A stretch of DNA of 64,000 bases from an uncultured Roseobacter sp. (GTDB lineage Bacteria; Pseudomonadota; Alphaproteobacteria; Rhodobacterales; Rhodobacteraceae), in NCBI RefSeq assembly GCF_947499265.1, contig NZ_CANMNK010000001.1, positions 643,001 through 707,000 on the forward strand, in the 5' to 3' direction. Numbering within the stretch: position 1 is the first letter of the stretch; every line of letters starts with the position of its first letter. The position numbers and the translations under genes were made by a program. The notes below the pieces were generated by a model that did not search any database, was not told the origin of the DNA, and saw nothing but the letters and a program-made list of their open reading frames with translations. Positions 1 to 9,020 of this stretch are shown here, piece by piece.

Positions 1-266
1 CGCCCGTCACCTATGCCACCACCTATTCGGTTCCCCTGTCTGTCGCCATGACGGGAGGTGGCATGGCGCTGGGGCATGACGCCATAGCGCAGGGTCCGAT
101 CAAAGCGGGACACCTGATCGCGCCTTTCGCGCATCGCGCGGAGATGCAGGAAGCTTATTACCTGATCCTATCGCCCCGCGCGCAGGAAATGAGCGCAGCA
201 GAGGCCTTTACCAGCTGGCTCAGAGCGGAAATCGCACAACAGAAAGCGGCTCGCACCTCGCCTTAG
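1..266 (+). CDS. LysR-family transcriptional regulator, C-terminal end (partial)
   Basis: The gene is cut by the left window edge. The 87 residues visible, read from base 3, match the end of a GcvA-like LysR effector domain: a glycine-rich stretch (GGGMALGH), a PF motif after a GxL-type turn (GHLIAPF), a YYLILSPRA strand and the closing FTSWLRAEI helix. The N-terminal helix-turn-helix lies outside the window, so the target genes cannot be judged. It converges on the VOC gene, with only two bases between the stop codons. The family call is fairly safe because this C-terminal pattern is characteristic. Confidence 0.75.
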   Translation, partial: PVTYATTYSVPLSVAMTGGGMALGHDAIAQGPIKAGHLIAPFAHRAEMQEAYYLILSPRAQEMSAAEAFTSWLRAEIAQQKAARTSP

Positions 267-268
267 GT

Positions 269-688
269 TCAAAGCGGACGGCTCGGCACCCACGCATAGC
301 CATCGTTGCACAGGATATAAGCCTCGCGCAGGCCGTGTGGTTTGTCGGTGGGCGGTTGCAGGATCATGGCACCCAGCGCTTCGGCCCGGGCGACCGCCAC
401 TTCTGGATCGGTGTCATAGAGGCGGATTTCGATCCCCGCCCCGCGCGGCGGGTTTTCCGGCACCAGACCCAGGAGCGGGTTTTCGGCATAGGTGCCGTCG
501 CTGTGCAGTTGAAACACCTCTGCGCCATAGGTGATGATCGCAAAATCATCGCTCAACCGGTGCACGCCCACTGCAAAGACCGCCTCCAGAAACGCGCAGG
601 TTGCCCGCACATCCCGCACCAACAGGTTCAGCCCGATGCCGCGCAGGCTTTTGCCGAAATCATCCGCCGAGACCGTTTCATAGTCCAT
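269..688 (-). CDS. VOC/glyoxalase-superfamily protein
   Basis: This 139-residue protein has the vicinal-oxygen-chelate fold pattern: a single betaalphabetabetabeta-like module (GLNLLVRDVRATCAFLEAVF, then FQLHSDGTY, then GIEIRLYDTDPEVAVARAEALGA, then AYILCNDGYAWVPS). Family members bind a metal and act as glyoxalases, dioxygenases or resistance proteins. The substrate cannot be read from the sequence. An upstream in-frame start at 730 exists, but the methionine at 688 begins just before the domain and leaves room for the divergent adenine deaminase promoter. It could be an uncharacterised binding protein rather than an enzyme. Confidence 0.7.
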   Translation of the reverse strand: MDYETVSADDFGKSLRGIGLNLLVRDVRATCAFLEAVFAVGVHRLSDDFAIITYGAEVFQLHSDGTYAENPLLGLVPENPPRGAGIEIRLYDTDPEVAVARAEALGAMILQPPTDKPHGLREAYILCNDGYAWVPSRPL

Positions 689-738
689 CCGTTGCGCTCC
701 CCGCTTGAACATCCCCAAAACCCATGGCACCTAGGGAC

Positions 739-2541
739 ATGACGCATGCATCTTTCCCTTCATGGCCCTCATCCGCAGCTCAGTTGGTCGCCGTCGCCAC
801 GGGACGCAGCCCAGCCGATACCGTCATTCGCGCAGGCAAATGGATCAATGTCCATACCCGCGAAATCCTGCCCGATCATGATATCGCGATTGTCGCCGGG
901 CGCATTGCCTGCGTGGTGCCCGATGCCTCTCATTGCCTGGGTCCTGAAACGCAGGTGATCGAGGCCGACGGCCGCTACATGATCCCCGGTCTGTGCGACG
1001 GGCATATGCATATTGAATCCGGCATGCTGACCCCGGCGGAATTCGCCCGTGCGGTGATCCCCCATGGCACGACCAGCATGTTCACCGACCCACATGAGAT
1101 TGCCAATGTGCTGGGCCTCGACGGCGTGCGCATGATGCATGATGAGGCGTTGATGCAGCCGGTGAACATTTTCACGCAGATGCCCTCCTGCGCGCCGTCG
1201 GCGCCGGGGATGGAGACGACAGGGTTTGAAATCACGGCTGAAGATGTCGCCGAGGCGATGCAATGGCCGGGGATTATCGGATTGGGGGAGATGATGAATT
1301 TCCCTGGTGTGTCGAACGCCGACCCCAAGATGCTGGCCGAGATGGCCGCAACGCAAAACGCGGGCAAAACGGTGGGGGGGCACTATGCCTCGCCCGATCT
1401 GGGGCCTGCCTTTGCGGGCTATGTGGCGGGCGGTCCGGCAGACGATCATGAAGGCACCTGCGAGGCCGATGCCATCGCGCGGATGCGGCAGGGGATGCGG
1501 TCGATGATCCGGCTGGGTTCGGCCTGGTATGACGTGGAAAGCCAGATTACCGCGATCACCGAAAAGGGCCTCGATCCGCGCAACATGATCCTCTGCACAG
1601 ATGACAGCCACTCCGGCACGTTGGTGAATGACGGGCATATGAACCGCGTGGTGCGCCACGCCATCGACTGCGGCTGCGACCCGCTGGTGGCACTGCAGAT
1701 GGCCACGATCAACACGGCCACGCATTTCGGGCTGGAACGCGAGATTGGTTCGCTGACGCCCGGCAGGCGGGGCGACGTGATCCTGACATCCGACCTGAAA
1801 ACCCTACCCATCGAGACCGTGATCGCCCGCGGCCAAATCGTCGCGGAGAACGGCACCTGTCTCGTGGAGTGCCCACACTACGACTGGCCCTCCGCGGCGC
1901 GACAGACTGTGCATTTGGGCAAGACCCTCGCTGCGGATGATTTCGCTATTGCGGCGCCTACGGGGGCCAATGCCGTGCGCGCCAATGTCATCGGCGTGGT
2001 GGAAAACCAAGCGCCTACCAAAGCGCTGCAGTTCGAACTGCCGGTCACCGAAGGCCGCGTGCAGGCCACGGGCGAGGTTTGCCAGATCGCGCTGGTCGAA
2101 CGCCATCGCGCCACCGGGAAGGTCACCAACGCCTTTGTGTCCGGCTTCGGCTATGACGGGCCGATGGCCATGGCCTCCACCGTGGCTCATGACAGCCACC
2201 ATATGATCGTCGTGGGGACCGATGCCGATCATATGGCAATGGCCGCGAACCGGCTCGGCGCAGTCGGCGGCGGCATCGTGATCTTCAAGGACGGTGCCGA
2301 GCTGGCGCTGGTGGAGCTGCCCATCGCAGGGTTGATGTCTGATCGCCCTGCGGCAGAGGTCGCAGCCAAAGCCGACCAGATGATGGTGGCCATGCGCGCC
2401 TGTGGCTGCACCCTAAACAATGCCTTTATGCAGCACTCGCTGCTGGCGCTCGTCGTCATCCCCGAGCTGCGCATCTCCGACCTCGGATTGGTCGATGTTC
2501 GCAGCTTTGAATTCATTCCCGTGGTGGAACCCCTCTCATGA
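739..2541 (+). CDS. ade: Adenine deaminase
   Basis: This 600-residue amidohydrolase converts adenine to hypoxanthine and ammonia in purine salvage. The metal-site motif GHMHIESGM is at about residues 90-100, followed by the PHGTT and DPHEIANV motifs and, later, CTDDSHSG and the NTATHFGL/GSLTPGRRGD end of the barrel. The C-terminal domain specific to bacterial Ade (VAHDSHHMIVVGTD, then GGGIVIF) is present, which separates it from other amidohydrolases. The start at 739 is preferred over the in-frame ATG at 724, because neither has a strong ribosome site but 739 begins the conserved part. Its stop overlaps the AMP nucleosidase start by four bases (ATGA), so the two are translationally coupled. 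Confidence 0.9.
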   Translation: MTHASFPSWPSSAAQLVAVATGRSPADTVIRAGKWINVHTREILPDHDIAIVAGRIACVVPDASHCLGPETQVIEADGRYMIPGLCDGHMHIESGMLTPAEFARAVIPHGTTSMFTDPHEIANVLGLDGVRMMHDEALMQPVNIFTQMPSCAPSAPGMETTGFEITAEDVAEAMQWPGIIGLGEMMNFPGVSNADPKMLAEMAATQNAGKTVGGHYASPDLGPAFAGYVAGGPADDHEGTCEADAIARMRQGMRSMIRLGSAWYDVESQITAITEKGLDPRNMILCTDDSHSGTLVNDGHMNRVVRHAIDCGCDPLVALQMATINTATHFGLEREIGSLTPGRRGDVILTSDLKTLPIETVIARGQIVAENGTCLVECPHYDWPSAARQTVHLGKTLAADDFAIAAPTGANAVRANVIGVVENQAPTKALQFELPVTEGRVQATGEVCQIALVERHRATGKVTNAFVSGFGYDGPMAMASTVAHDSHHMIVVGTDADHMAMAANRLGAVGGGIVIFKDGAELALVELPIAGLMSDRPAAEVAAKADQMMVAMRACGCTLNNAFMQHSLLALVVIPELRISDLGLVDVRSFEFIPVVEPLS

Positions 2542-4001
2542 CCGATATCCTGACCCCCGATGCCCCAGCGGCCGAAGAATTCCTCGATGCCAAAGCCGCC
2601 GTGGCGCGATTGGAGGCGCTCTATACCCAGGCCACCGAGTTTCTGTGCAGCCATTTCATGAAGGCGATGTCAGACGGTGCACCCGCCGCGCGGATCCGGG
2701 CGTTTTATCCCGAAGTGTTGTTCAAGACCTCCAGCTATGCGCAGGTCGACACCCGCCTCAGCTTTGGCCATGTCTCCGCGCCGGGCAGTTTCCGCGCCAC
2801 GATCACCCGGCCCGATCTTTTCCGCAGCTACCTGACCCAGCAGATCGGACTGCTCATCGAAAACCACGGCCAACCGGTCAGTATTGGCGCCTCTGCCACC
2901 CCGATGCCGGTCCATTTCGCCGTGGCCCATGATGCCAGCATGACCGTCCCGCAAGAAGGGGCGGCGGATTTCACCCTGCGCGATGTCTTTGACGTGCCGG
3001 ACCTGACCACCACGAACGATGACATCGTGAATGGCACCTATGTGTCGCCAGATGGTATCGGGCCGCTGGCCCCCTTCACCGCGCAACGGGTGGATTATTC
3101 TCTGGCACGGCTGTCGCATTACACCGCAACGGACGCGGCGCATTTCCAGAACCACGTGCTTTTCACCAACTACCAGTTCTATGTGGCCGAGTTTGAAAGC
3201 TACGCCCGCGCGCAACTGGATGACCCGCAATCGGGCTACACCGCTTTTGTCTCGACTGACAACGCCACGATCACCGCCGGGGATGAGCCGCTGGCCGCCC
3301 CGGTCAAGACGCCGCAGATGCCAACCTACCATCTGAAACGCGAGGATGGGTCTGGTATTACGCTGGTGAACATCGGCGTCGGGCCCTCCAACGCCAAAAC
3401 CGCGACGGACCACATTGCCGTGCTGCGCCCACATGCCTGGCTGATGGTTGGGCATTGTGCGGGATTGCGGAATTCTCAGGCGCTGGGGGACTTCGTGCTC
3501 GCCCATGCCTACCTGCGCGAAGATCACGTGCTGGACGATGACCTGCCCGTTTGGGTGCCGATCCCGGCGCTGGCGGAAATTCAGATCGCGCTGGAGCAGG
3601 CCGTGGCGCAGGTGACCAACCTGGAAGGCTACGAGTTGAAACGCATCATGCGCACGGGCACGGTTGCCACCCACGACGACCGCAACTGGGAGCTTCGCGA
3701 CCAGTCCGGCCCGGTGCAGCGGCTCAGCCAATCCCGCGCCGTCGCACTGGATATGGAAAGCGCCACGATTGCCGCCAATGGCTACCGGTTCCGCGTCCCC
3801 TACGGCACGCTGCTCTGCGTCTCCGACAAGCCTTTGCACGGCGAATTGAAGCTCCCGGGCATGGCCTCTGACTTCTACAAAACACAGGTCGCGCGGCATT
3901 TGATGATCGGAATTCACGCGATGGAACATCTGCGCACAATGCCGCTGGAGCGCATCCACAGTCGGAAATTACGCTCCTTTGAGGAGACAGCCTTCCTTTG
4001 A
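2538..4001 (+). CDS. amn: AMP nucleosidase
   Basis: This 487-residue protein hydrolyses AMP to adenine and ribose-5-phosphate. It has the two-part Amn layout: an N-terminal AMN domain (QVDTRLSFGHVSAPGSF and the LIENHGQPVSIG region) and a C-terminal nucleoside-phosphorylase-like domain (GVGPSNAKTATDHIAVLRPHAWLMVGHCAGLR, later ALDMESATIAANGYRFRVPYG). The DMES motif near residue 405 is typical of the catalytic site. Coupled to adenine deaminase, it would deliver adenine directly to that enzyme, giving AMP to adenine to hypoxanthine. The length agrees with the family. Confidence 0.92.
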   Translation: MTDILTPDAPAAEEFLDAKAAVARLEALYTQATEFLCSHFMKAMSDGAPAARIRAFYPEVLFKTSSYAQVDTRLSFGHVSAPGSFRATITRPDLFRSYLTQQIGLLIENHGQPVSIGASATPMPVHFAVAHDASMTVPQEGAADFTLRDVFDVPDLTTTNDDIVNGTYVSPDGIGPLAPFTAQRVDYSLARLSHYTATDAAHFQNHVLFTNYQFYVAEFESYARAQLDDPQSGYTAFVSTDNATITAGDEPLAAPVKTPQMPTYHLKREDGSGITLVNIGVGPSNAKTATDHIAVLRPHAWLMVGHCAGLRNSQALGDFVLAHAYLREDHVLDDDLPVWVPIPALAEIQIALEQAVAQVTNLEGYELKRIMRTGTVATHDDRNWELRDQSGPVQRLSQSRAVALDMESATIAANGYRFRVPYGTLLCVSDKPLHGELKLPGMASDFYKTQVARHLMIGIHAMEHLRTMPLERIHSRKLRSFEETAFL

Positions 4002-4031
4002 GACCGGAAAACCCAATAAAATAGGTTAATT

Positions 4032-4060
4032 TTGCATGTTTTTCCTTGCATTGCTCTACT
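4032..4060 (+). promoter_or_regulatory. Possible sigma70-type promoter for the HU gene
   Basis: A TTGCAT hexamer (4032-4037) is followed after 17 bases by TCTACT (4055-4060), about 80 bases before the HU start, in an AT-rich stretch that contrasts with the surroundings. The -10 match is poor, so this is a suggestion only. Confidence 0.3.
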
Positions 4061-4141
4061 AATCGTTGTGTTCATACACAACATCCGGGTAGATTTCGGT
4101 TATGAGGCCCTACTGTTCGGGCAGCGAAGGAGAATAAGAAC

Positions 4142-4429
4142 ATGGCAAAACCAATGACAAAGACACAACTCGTCGCGGCACTGGCCGATGAAATGGGTGG
4201 TGACAAGAAGTCTGCAGGTGCGGCGCTGGAAGCGGTCTGCAACCTGATCACACGTGAAGTTTCCGGCGGTGGTGCTGTCACCCTGCCCGGCGTTGGCAAA
4301 ATCTACTGCCGCGAACGCCCGGAGCGCATGGTGCGGAACCCTGCCACTGGCGAGCAATTCAAAAAAGACGCGGACAAGGTGGTCAAAATGACCATCGCCA
4401 AAGCGCTCAAGGACAGCGTGAACGGCTAA
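4142..4429 (+). CDS. HU-family DNA-binding protein
   Basis: This 95-residue nucleoid protein of the HU/IHF family has the standard order of elements: N-terminal helices (TKTQLVAALADEMGGDKKSAGAALEAV), the VTLPGVGKI turn, the beta-arm with the RNPATGEQF motif, and the closing DKVVKMTIAKALKDSVNG strand and helix. RNPATG is the DNA-intercalating arm tip shared by the family. It departs from typical HU at the arm base (YCRERPERMV), so it belongs to an alphaproteobacterial side group rather than being a hupB orthologue. A good ribosome site (GAAGGAG) precedes the ATG. The gene is monocistronic, with an intrinsic terminator directly behind it. Confidence 0.9.
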   Translation: MAKPMTKTQLVAALADEMGGDKKSAGAALEAVCNLITREVSGGGAVTLPGVGKIYCRERPERMVRNPATGEQFKKDADKVVKMTIAKALKDSVNG

Positions 4430-4454
4430 TTGCCGGTCATGTGAGACTACGTCA

Positions 4455-4480
4455 GGGTCGCCTTCGGGCGACCCTTTTTT
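4455..4480 (+). terminator. Intrinsic terminator behind the HU gene
   Basis: A perfect 8-bp stem GGGTCGCC/GGCGACCC closes on a TTCG tetraloop (4463-4466) and is followed immediately by six T residues. This is the clearest rho-independent terminator in the window. It separates HU from the convergent ClpP-like gene. Confidence 0.92.
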
Positions 4481-4550
4481 GTGCGCTGAGCCGGGGTTTC
4501 CAAGGACCGGGCATCTGGGCAAATGCCCCGCCCGACCCCGCAGCGTTTTG

Positions 4551-5144
4551 TCAGGACAGCTCGTTTATCGACGAAACCACCCGCCCGACCAGACCATAAT
4601 CCAGCGCTTCCTGTGTCGTCAGCCAGAAATCGCGACGGATGTCGGCTTCGATCTTTTCGCGTGTCTGGCCGGTGGCCGCTGCGAAAAGCGAATAAAAGCG
4701 TTCCGTCATGATGCGGATTTGCTCCGCCTGGATCATCATGTCGGTGGCCTGCCCACCGATGCCGCCACGCGGTTGATGCAGCAGAAACCGCGTGTTGGGC
4801 AGACAATAACGATTCTCCGCTGCGGCCCCGACAAAGATGAGCGCACCCGCACTGGCCACCCAACCCGACCCGATGGTCCGAACGGTGGGGCGGATGAATT
4901 TGATGACGTCATGCACCATATCACCGCTTTCCACATGCCCGCCTGGCGACGAGATATAGACGTTGATCGGATCGTCGCTTTCCTCGGCCAACGCCAGCAG
5001 ATGGGTTACCGTGCGCTGCGCCAGCTTGTCGGTGATCTCACCGGTGATGATCACATTGCGGCTTTTGAAAAACAGCGCCTCAATGCGCCCGTCACCGGGC
5101 TTTTCAGGCTCCTGACTTGTGTCGTCGAGCATCTTTTCGGACAT
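4551..5144 (-). CDS. ClpP-like serine protease (paralogue)
   Basis: This 197-residue protein is in the ClpP family, the proteolytic chamber used with ClpX/ClpA ATPases. The catalytic triad is recognisable: Ser98 in SGWVASAGALI, His123 in LLHQPRGG and Asp172 in RRDFWLT. The SSPGGHVESG oxyanion strand is present. It differs from housekeeping ClpP (VASAGA in place of the usual AASMG, and an acidic N-terminus), and no clpX lies next to it, so it is probably a secondary copy. The start at 5144 is chosen over 5159 because it fits the family length. Confidence 0.85.
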   Translation of the reverse strand: MSEKMLDDTSQEPEKPGDGRIEALFFKSRNVIITGEITDKLAQRTVTHLLALAEESDDPINVYISSPGGHVESGDMVHDVIKFIRPTVRTIGSGWVASAGALIFVGAAAENRYCLPNTRFLLHQPRGGIGGQATDMMIQAEQIRIMTERFYSLFAAATGQTREKIEADIRRDFWLTTQEALDYGLVGRVVSSINELS

Positions 5145-5332
5145 GGCAGTTCTCCGCAAAATTAAACCTATGCGGGAAGTCTAGCCAGCTCTGCGGGATT
5201 GTCCATCGACCGCGTGATATTGCTTTGCGCTGGGGGGGCGACATGGCGCATCCGCTTGCCTGGATCTGCGCCTTGCCCTTACCGAGGATTTGGGAAATGG
5301 TCCGCCGCGCAGGCAGGCACGAAAGGCACCCC

Positions 5333-6202
5333 ATGGACATACGCGCGATACTTGCCGGGCTGGCCTTTGCTCTGATGTGGTCTTCTGCCTTTACCTCCGC
5401 GCGGATCATCGTGGCCGATGCCACACCCTTGGCGGCGCTGACCCTGCGCTACCTGATTTCCGGGCTGCTGGGTGTGGCGATTGCGCGGATGCTGGGCCAG
5501 ACGTGGCATCTGACGCGCGCGCAATGGCGCGCCACCATCATTTTCGGCGTGCTGCAAAATGCGGTCTACCTGGGCCTGAATTTTGTGGCGATGCAGACAA
5601 TCGAAGCCTCCGTCGCTGCCATCATCGCCTCCACCATGCCGCTGCTTGTCGCGCTCGCGGGCTGGGTTTTTCTGCAAGAGGGCCTGAAGCCGCTCAGCAT
5701 CGCAGGCCTGGTTGCCGGTGTGATCGGCGTGGGGCTGATCATGGGCGCGCGGATCACCGGGGGTGTCGATCTCTTTGGTCTGATGCTTTGCGGCATTGGT
5801 GTCATTGCGCTGACGATTGCGACACTATCGGTCCGGGGTGCCACTTCCGGCGGTAACTATCTGATGATTGTCGGATTGCAGATGCTGGTGGGCTGCATCG
5901 CGCTGGCCATCGCCACAGCACTCTTTGAAACCCCCGCATTTACGCCAAGCTGGCCTCTGGCTGCGGCCTTTGCCTATACCACCCTTGTGCCGGGGCTGGC
6001 GGCAACCTTTGTTTGGTTCTGGCTGGTTAACCGCATCGGCGCCACCCGCGCCGCCACCTTTCATTTTCTCAACCCCTTCTTCGGGGTGGCCATTGCCGCT
6101 TTGCTTCTGGGCGAGAGCCTTGGGGCGCGCGACGTTTTGGGTGTTGCCATCATCACGCTTGGCATTCTGGCCGTCCAGCTCTCCCGGCAGTCCAAGGGCT
6201 GA
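5333..6202 (+). CDS. EamA/DMT-family membrane transporter
   Basis: This 289-residue inner-membrane protein has about ten predicted helices and the duplicated EamA layout. The first repeat runs from the start to about residue 135 (MWSSAFTSARIIV, LRYLISGLLGVAI) and the second to the end (VPGLAATFVWFWLVNRIGATRAATFHFLNPFFGVAIAALLLGE). Both repeats end in the conserved P-x-x-x-x-x-G-E/Q-type helix. Family members export metabolites or amino acids; the substrate is not evident. The start at 5333 is preferred over much longer in-frame options because the first membrane helix begins right after it. The gene is divergent from the ClpP-like gene. Confidence 0.85.
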   Translation: MDIRAILAGLAFALMWSSAFTSARIIVADATPLAALTLRYLISGLLGVAIARMLGQTWHLTRAQWRATIIFGVLQNAVYLGLNFVAMQTIEASVAAIIASTMPLLVALAGWVFLQEGLKPLSIAGLVAGVIGVGLIMGARITGGVDLFGLMLCGIGVIALTIATLSVRGATSGGNYLMIVGLQMLVGCIALAIATALFETPAFTPSWPLAAAFAYTTLVPGLAATFVWFWLVNRIGATRAATFHFLNPFFGVAIAALLLGESLGARDVLGVAIITLGILAVQLSRQSKG

Positions 6203-6281
6203 TTTCTTCTCTTCACGCGCAAGAGAATTTGGGTAGTGTATTTTTCAGCCCGCCCGGCGGCCAGTCTCGGACCCATGAAAC

Positions 6282-7265
6282 ATGACCCTTCAGGACGCTC
6301 CAAAACCATACGCATTTGTGCTGGTGCCGGGATATTCGCAACTGGGGTTCGCCTGCGCGCTGGAAGCCCTTAGCCTCGCCAACCGGCATCCCTCCGGCAA
6401 AACCTACTATCGCTGGCGGTTGTTGAGCGAGACCGGAGAGCCCGTGGCTGCCTATAACGGCATGACCACAAATGTCGATGGGCCGTTGGATGAGCTTGAC
6501 CGCCATGAAACCATCGTGATTTGCGCGGGCGAAGACGTCAGCAACGGGGTCAGCAAGGCATTGCTGAACTGGCTGCGCCGCGAGGTGCGCCGTGGGATGG
6601 ATTTCGGGGCGCTGTCCTCGGGCACCTATATTCTGGCGCTGGCTGGGTTGTTATCCGGCAAACGGGTGACAACCCATTGGGAATACCGCGCGGCACTCAC
6701 CGAAGTGCTGCCCGACGTCATCATGGAAGATGCGATTTTCACCATCGACGGGCGGGTCTTCACAACTGCGGGCGGGGCGGCATCCATGGACATGATGCTG
6801 GAGCGGATCAGGGCGGACTATGGCGCTGATCTTGCGAAATGGGTGGCCGATCAGATGGTCTACACCGATCCGCGCCTGCCGGATCACGCGCAGCGCATGA
6901 CACTGCAGGCGCGGACGCAGGTGCGCAACGGTAAGCTCGCCATGGCCATGCAGATCATGGACAACAACATCGAGGACCCGCTGACCCCGGATGAGATATC
7001 GCAGGTGATCGGTCTGTCGACGCGGCAGTTGGAGCGTCTGTTTGCCAAATATGTCGGCATATCGCCGAAGCGTCATTACCTGCGCCTGCGGCTGGAAAAG
7101 GCGCGCGATCTTTTACGGCAAACGGATTTTTCCGTCACAGACGTCTGTATCGCCTGCGGCTTTAAATCGCTTTCGCATTTTTCCAAAAGCTACCGCGCCG
7201 CCTATGGGATCAGCCCCGGTCTTGAGGGCGGTAGCAGCAAACTGGTGTGGCGCGGCGGGATCTAA
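6282..7265 (+). CDS. GlxA-like AraC-family regulator with amidotransferase-like domain
   Basis: This 327-residue transcription factor has an N-terminal DJ-1/PfpI (GATase1-like) sensor domain (about 1-185) and a C-terminal pair of AraC helix-turn-helices (about 220-320; EISQVIGLSTRQLERLFAKYVGISPKRHYLRLRLEKARDLLRQTDFSVTDVCIACGFKSLSHFSKSYR). The nucleophile elbow, normally with Cys in enzymes, reads ALSSGTYILA, so it should bind a ligand without catalysis. Relatives such as GbdR, CdhR and ArgR sense glycine betaine, carnitine or arginine. The ligand here cannot be decided, and no obvious target operon adjoins it. Confidence 0.85.
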   Translation: MTLQDAPKPYAFVLVPGYSQLGFACALEALSLANRHPSGKTYYRWRLLSETGEPVAAYNGMTTNVDGPLDELDRHETIVICAGEDVSNGVSKALLNWLRREVRRGMDFGALSSGTYILALAGLLSGKRVTTHWEYRAALTEVLPDVIMEDAIFTIDGRVFTTAGGAASMDMMLERIRADYGADLAKWVADQMVYTDPRLPDHAQRMTLQARTQVRNGKLAMAMQIMDNNIEDPLTPDEISQVIGLSTRQLERLFAKYVGISPKRHYLRLRLEKARDLLRQTDFSVTDVCIACGFKSLSHFSKSYRAAYGISPGLEGGSSKLVWRGGI

Positions 7266-7290
7266 AGCGGGCTGGATGGCCCAGATGCGC

Positions 7291-7812
7291 CTAGTTCAGC
7301 AGGCCCTCAATTGCGCTGGTGATCTTTGGCGATTGCGGCTTTGTGGCCGATCCCCAGGTCGCGACAATCACGCCATCCGGTCCGACCAGCACCTTGTTGA
7401 AATTCCAGCGCGGCGTAAATCCGGTTTCATCCGCCACCTCGCGGTAAAACGGGTGGGCATCAGACCCTTTGACCCGCGTGACATCCGTCATGGGCAGGTC
7501 CAGGCCAAAGGTCATCTCGCAGAACTCTTTCACTTCTGCGGCGCTGCCAAGTTCCTGGTTGAAATCGTCAGATGGGACCGCCAGCACCACCAACCCCTGA
7601 TCGCGGTAGGTATCATAGAGCGCCTGCAATCCTTCGTATTGGCCGGTAAAGCCGCATTGCGACGCGGTATTGACCACCAGCACAGGCTGGCCCGTCCAGT
7701 CGGACGTGTTCAGCGTGCCGCCGTCAATCGATGCAAAGCTGTGCGCCGAGATGCCAGCCACCGCAGTTGTGCCGAATATCAGGCCTATGAGTAGTGCAAA
7801 AAGACGTGTCAT
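7291..7812 (-). CDS. Glutathione peroxidase family protein, secreted
   Basis: This 173-residue thiol peroxidase reduces hydroperoxides. The family signature NTASQCGFTGQYEGLQALY carries the peroxidatic Cys53 in place of selenocysteine, and the second block (WNFNKVLVGPDGV) contains the catalytic Trp-Asn. The resolving loop Cys is present in FCEMTFGLDLPM. An N-terminal hydrophobic segment (LFALLIGLIFGTTAVAG) looks like a Sec signal peptide, placing it in the periplasm. The start at 7812 follows AGGAGCATTCG; the in-frame start at 7842 only lengthens the leader. It lies close to msrB/msrA, a theme of oxidative-damage repair. Confidence 0.88.
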   Translation of the reverse strand: MTRLFALLIGLIFGTTAVAGISAHSFASIDGGTLNTSDWTGQPVLVVNTASQCGFTGQYEGLQALYDTYRDQGLVVLAVPSDDFNQELGSAAEVKEFCEMTFGLDLPMTDVTRVKGSDAHPFYREVADETGFTPRWNFNKVLVGPDGVIVATWGSATKPQSPKITSAIEGLLN

Positions 7813-7948
7813 CGAATGCTCCTCATCCTTACGTTTACACATATAGGGCGTCTGTCGGCCAAGACACGTCTGTGTGCACGAATGAGTTTCCCCTTTAATT
7901 CAGCCGCTTTTGACCCATTTACTAGGCAAAGGACAAAAGGAGTGTCTC

Positions 7949-8398
7949 ATGCCCAAATATGAGAAAACCGACGCGGCGATATCGAAGCTGTCGCTGGAGG
8001 AATATCGCGTCACCCAGCAAAACGGGACAGAACGCCCCGGCACCGGCCCGTTGCTGAACAATAAGGAGCCAGGCATCTATGTGGATATCGTATCGGGCGA
8101 GCCGCTCTTCGCCTCTGCGGATAAATACGAAAGTGGCTGTGGCTGGCCCAGTTTTACCAAACCCATTGAGCCCGCCCATGTCACAGAATTGCGCGATGCG
8201 ACCATGGGCATGATCCGCACCGAGGTCCGCTCAACCCATGGCGACAGCCATTTGGGCCACGTGTTTCCCGATGGCCCGCGTGACCGTGGGGGGCTGCGCT
8301 ACTGCATCAACTCCGCCTCTTTGCGGTTCGTACATCGTGACGACATGGCGGCCGAAGGATACGGCGATTACATCGATCAAGTGGAGGACGTGGCATGA
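7949..8398 (+). CDS. msrB: Peptide-methionine (R)-S-oxide reductase MsrB
   Basis: This 149-residue repair enzyme reduces methionine-R-sulfoxide. Diagnostic motifs are [22 protein letters not shown] and [11 protein letters not shown], with catalytic Cys119. The two CXXC pairs that hold structural zinc in many MsrB proteins are absent: [11 protein letters not shown] stands where the first pair would be, so this is the zinc-free form. The start at 7949 has AAAGGAG seven bases upstream, better than the in-frame start at 7910. It overlaps msrA by four bases. Confidence 0.93.
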   Translation: MPKYEKTDAAISKLSLEEYRVTQQNGTERPGTGPLLNNKEPGIYVDIVSGEPLFASADKYESGCGWPSFTKPIEPAHVTELRDATMGMIRTEVRSTHGDSHLGHVFPDGPRDRGGLRYCINSASLRFVHRDDMAAEGYGDYIDQVEDVA

Positions 8399-8916
8399 GC
8401 CATCAACGTGCAGTTCTGGCAGGGGGATGTTTCTGGGGCATGCAGGATCTGATCCGCAAGCGCGCAGGCGTGATTTCGACGCGGGTCGGCTACACCGGTG
8501 GCGATGTGCCGAATGCGACCTATCGCAACCACGGCACCCATGCCGAGGGGATCGAGATCATCTTCGACCCGGAGGTTGTCAGCTATCGTGACCTTCTGGC
8601 GCTCTTTTTTCAGATCCATGATCCGACGACACCGAACCGTCAGGGCAATGACATCGGCCTCAGCTATCGGTCTGCCATCTATTATGTCGACGAGGCGCAG
8701 CATCAGATGGCGCTGGAAACCATTGCGGATGTGGAGGCTTCCGGGCTTTGGCCGGGTAAGGTTGTCACCGAGGTTGAGCCTGTAGGAGCCTTCTGGGAGG
8801 CAGAGCCGGAACATCAGGACTACCTTGAGCGCATTCCAAACGGTTATACCTGCCACTTCCCGCGCGCCGATTGGGTGCTGCCCAAACGTGAACAGGGCAC
8901 CCAGGCGGCCGAATAG
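8395..8916 (+). CDS. msrA: Peptide-methionine (S)-S-oxide reductase MsrA
   Basis: This 173-residue enzyme reduces methionine-S-sulfoxide, completing repair with the co-transcribed msrB. The GGCFWGMQ motif contains catalytic Cys12, followed by [22 protein letters not shown] and the [19 protein letters not shown] block, all standard for the family. No second resolving Cys is apparent near the C-terminus; the remaining Cys is in GYTCHFPRA. The ATGA overlap with msrB indicates coupled translation. The absence of a signal peptide means both act in the cytoplasm. Confidence 0.93.
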   Translation: MSHQRAVLAGGCFWGMQDLIRKRAGVISTRVGYTGGDVPNATYRNHGTHAEGIEIIFDPEVVSYRDLLALFFQIHDPTTPNRQGNDIGLSYRSAIYYVDEAQHQMALETIADVEASGLWPGKVVTEVEPVGAFWEAEPEHQDYLERIPNGYTCHFPRADWVLPKREQGTQAAE

Positions 8917-9020
8917 TCCGGGCGATTACTCGGTCAAAAAAGGGCGGGCAGCGGGACCTGTAAAGAGGTTCTTAAGCCTACTTGTCCTACACCTTCTGAC
9001 ACGTGAATCAGGAGGCTCCC

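Noticed and set aside
2670..3959. 429-codon frame on the minus strand
   Set aside because: It lies fully antisense to AMP nucleosidase, which has clear family motifs; the antisense translation is Arg/His-rich and has no ribosome site.
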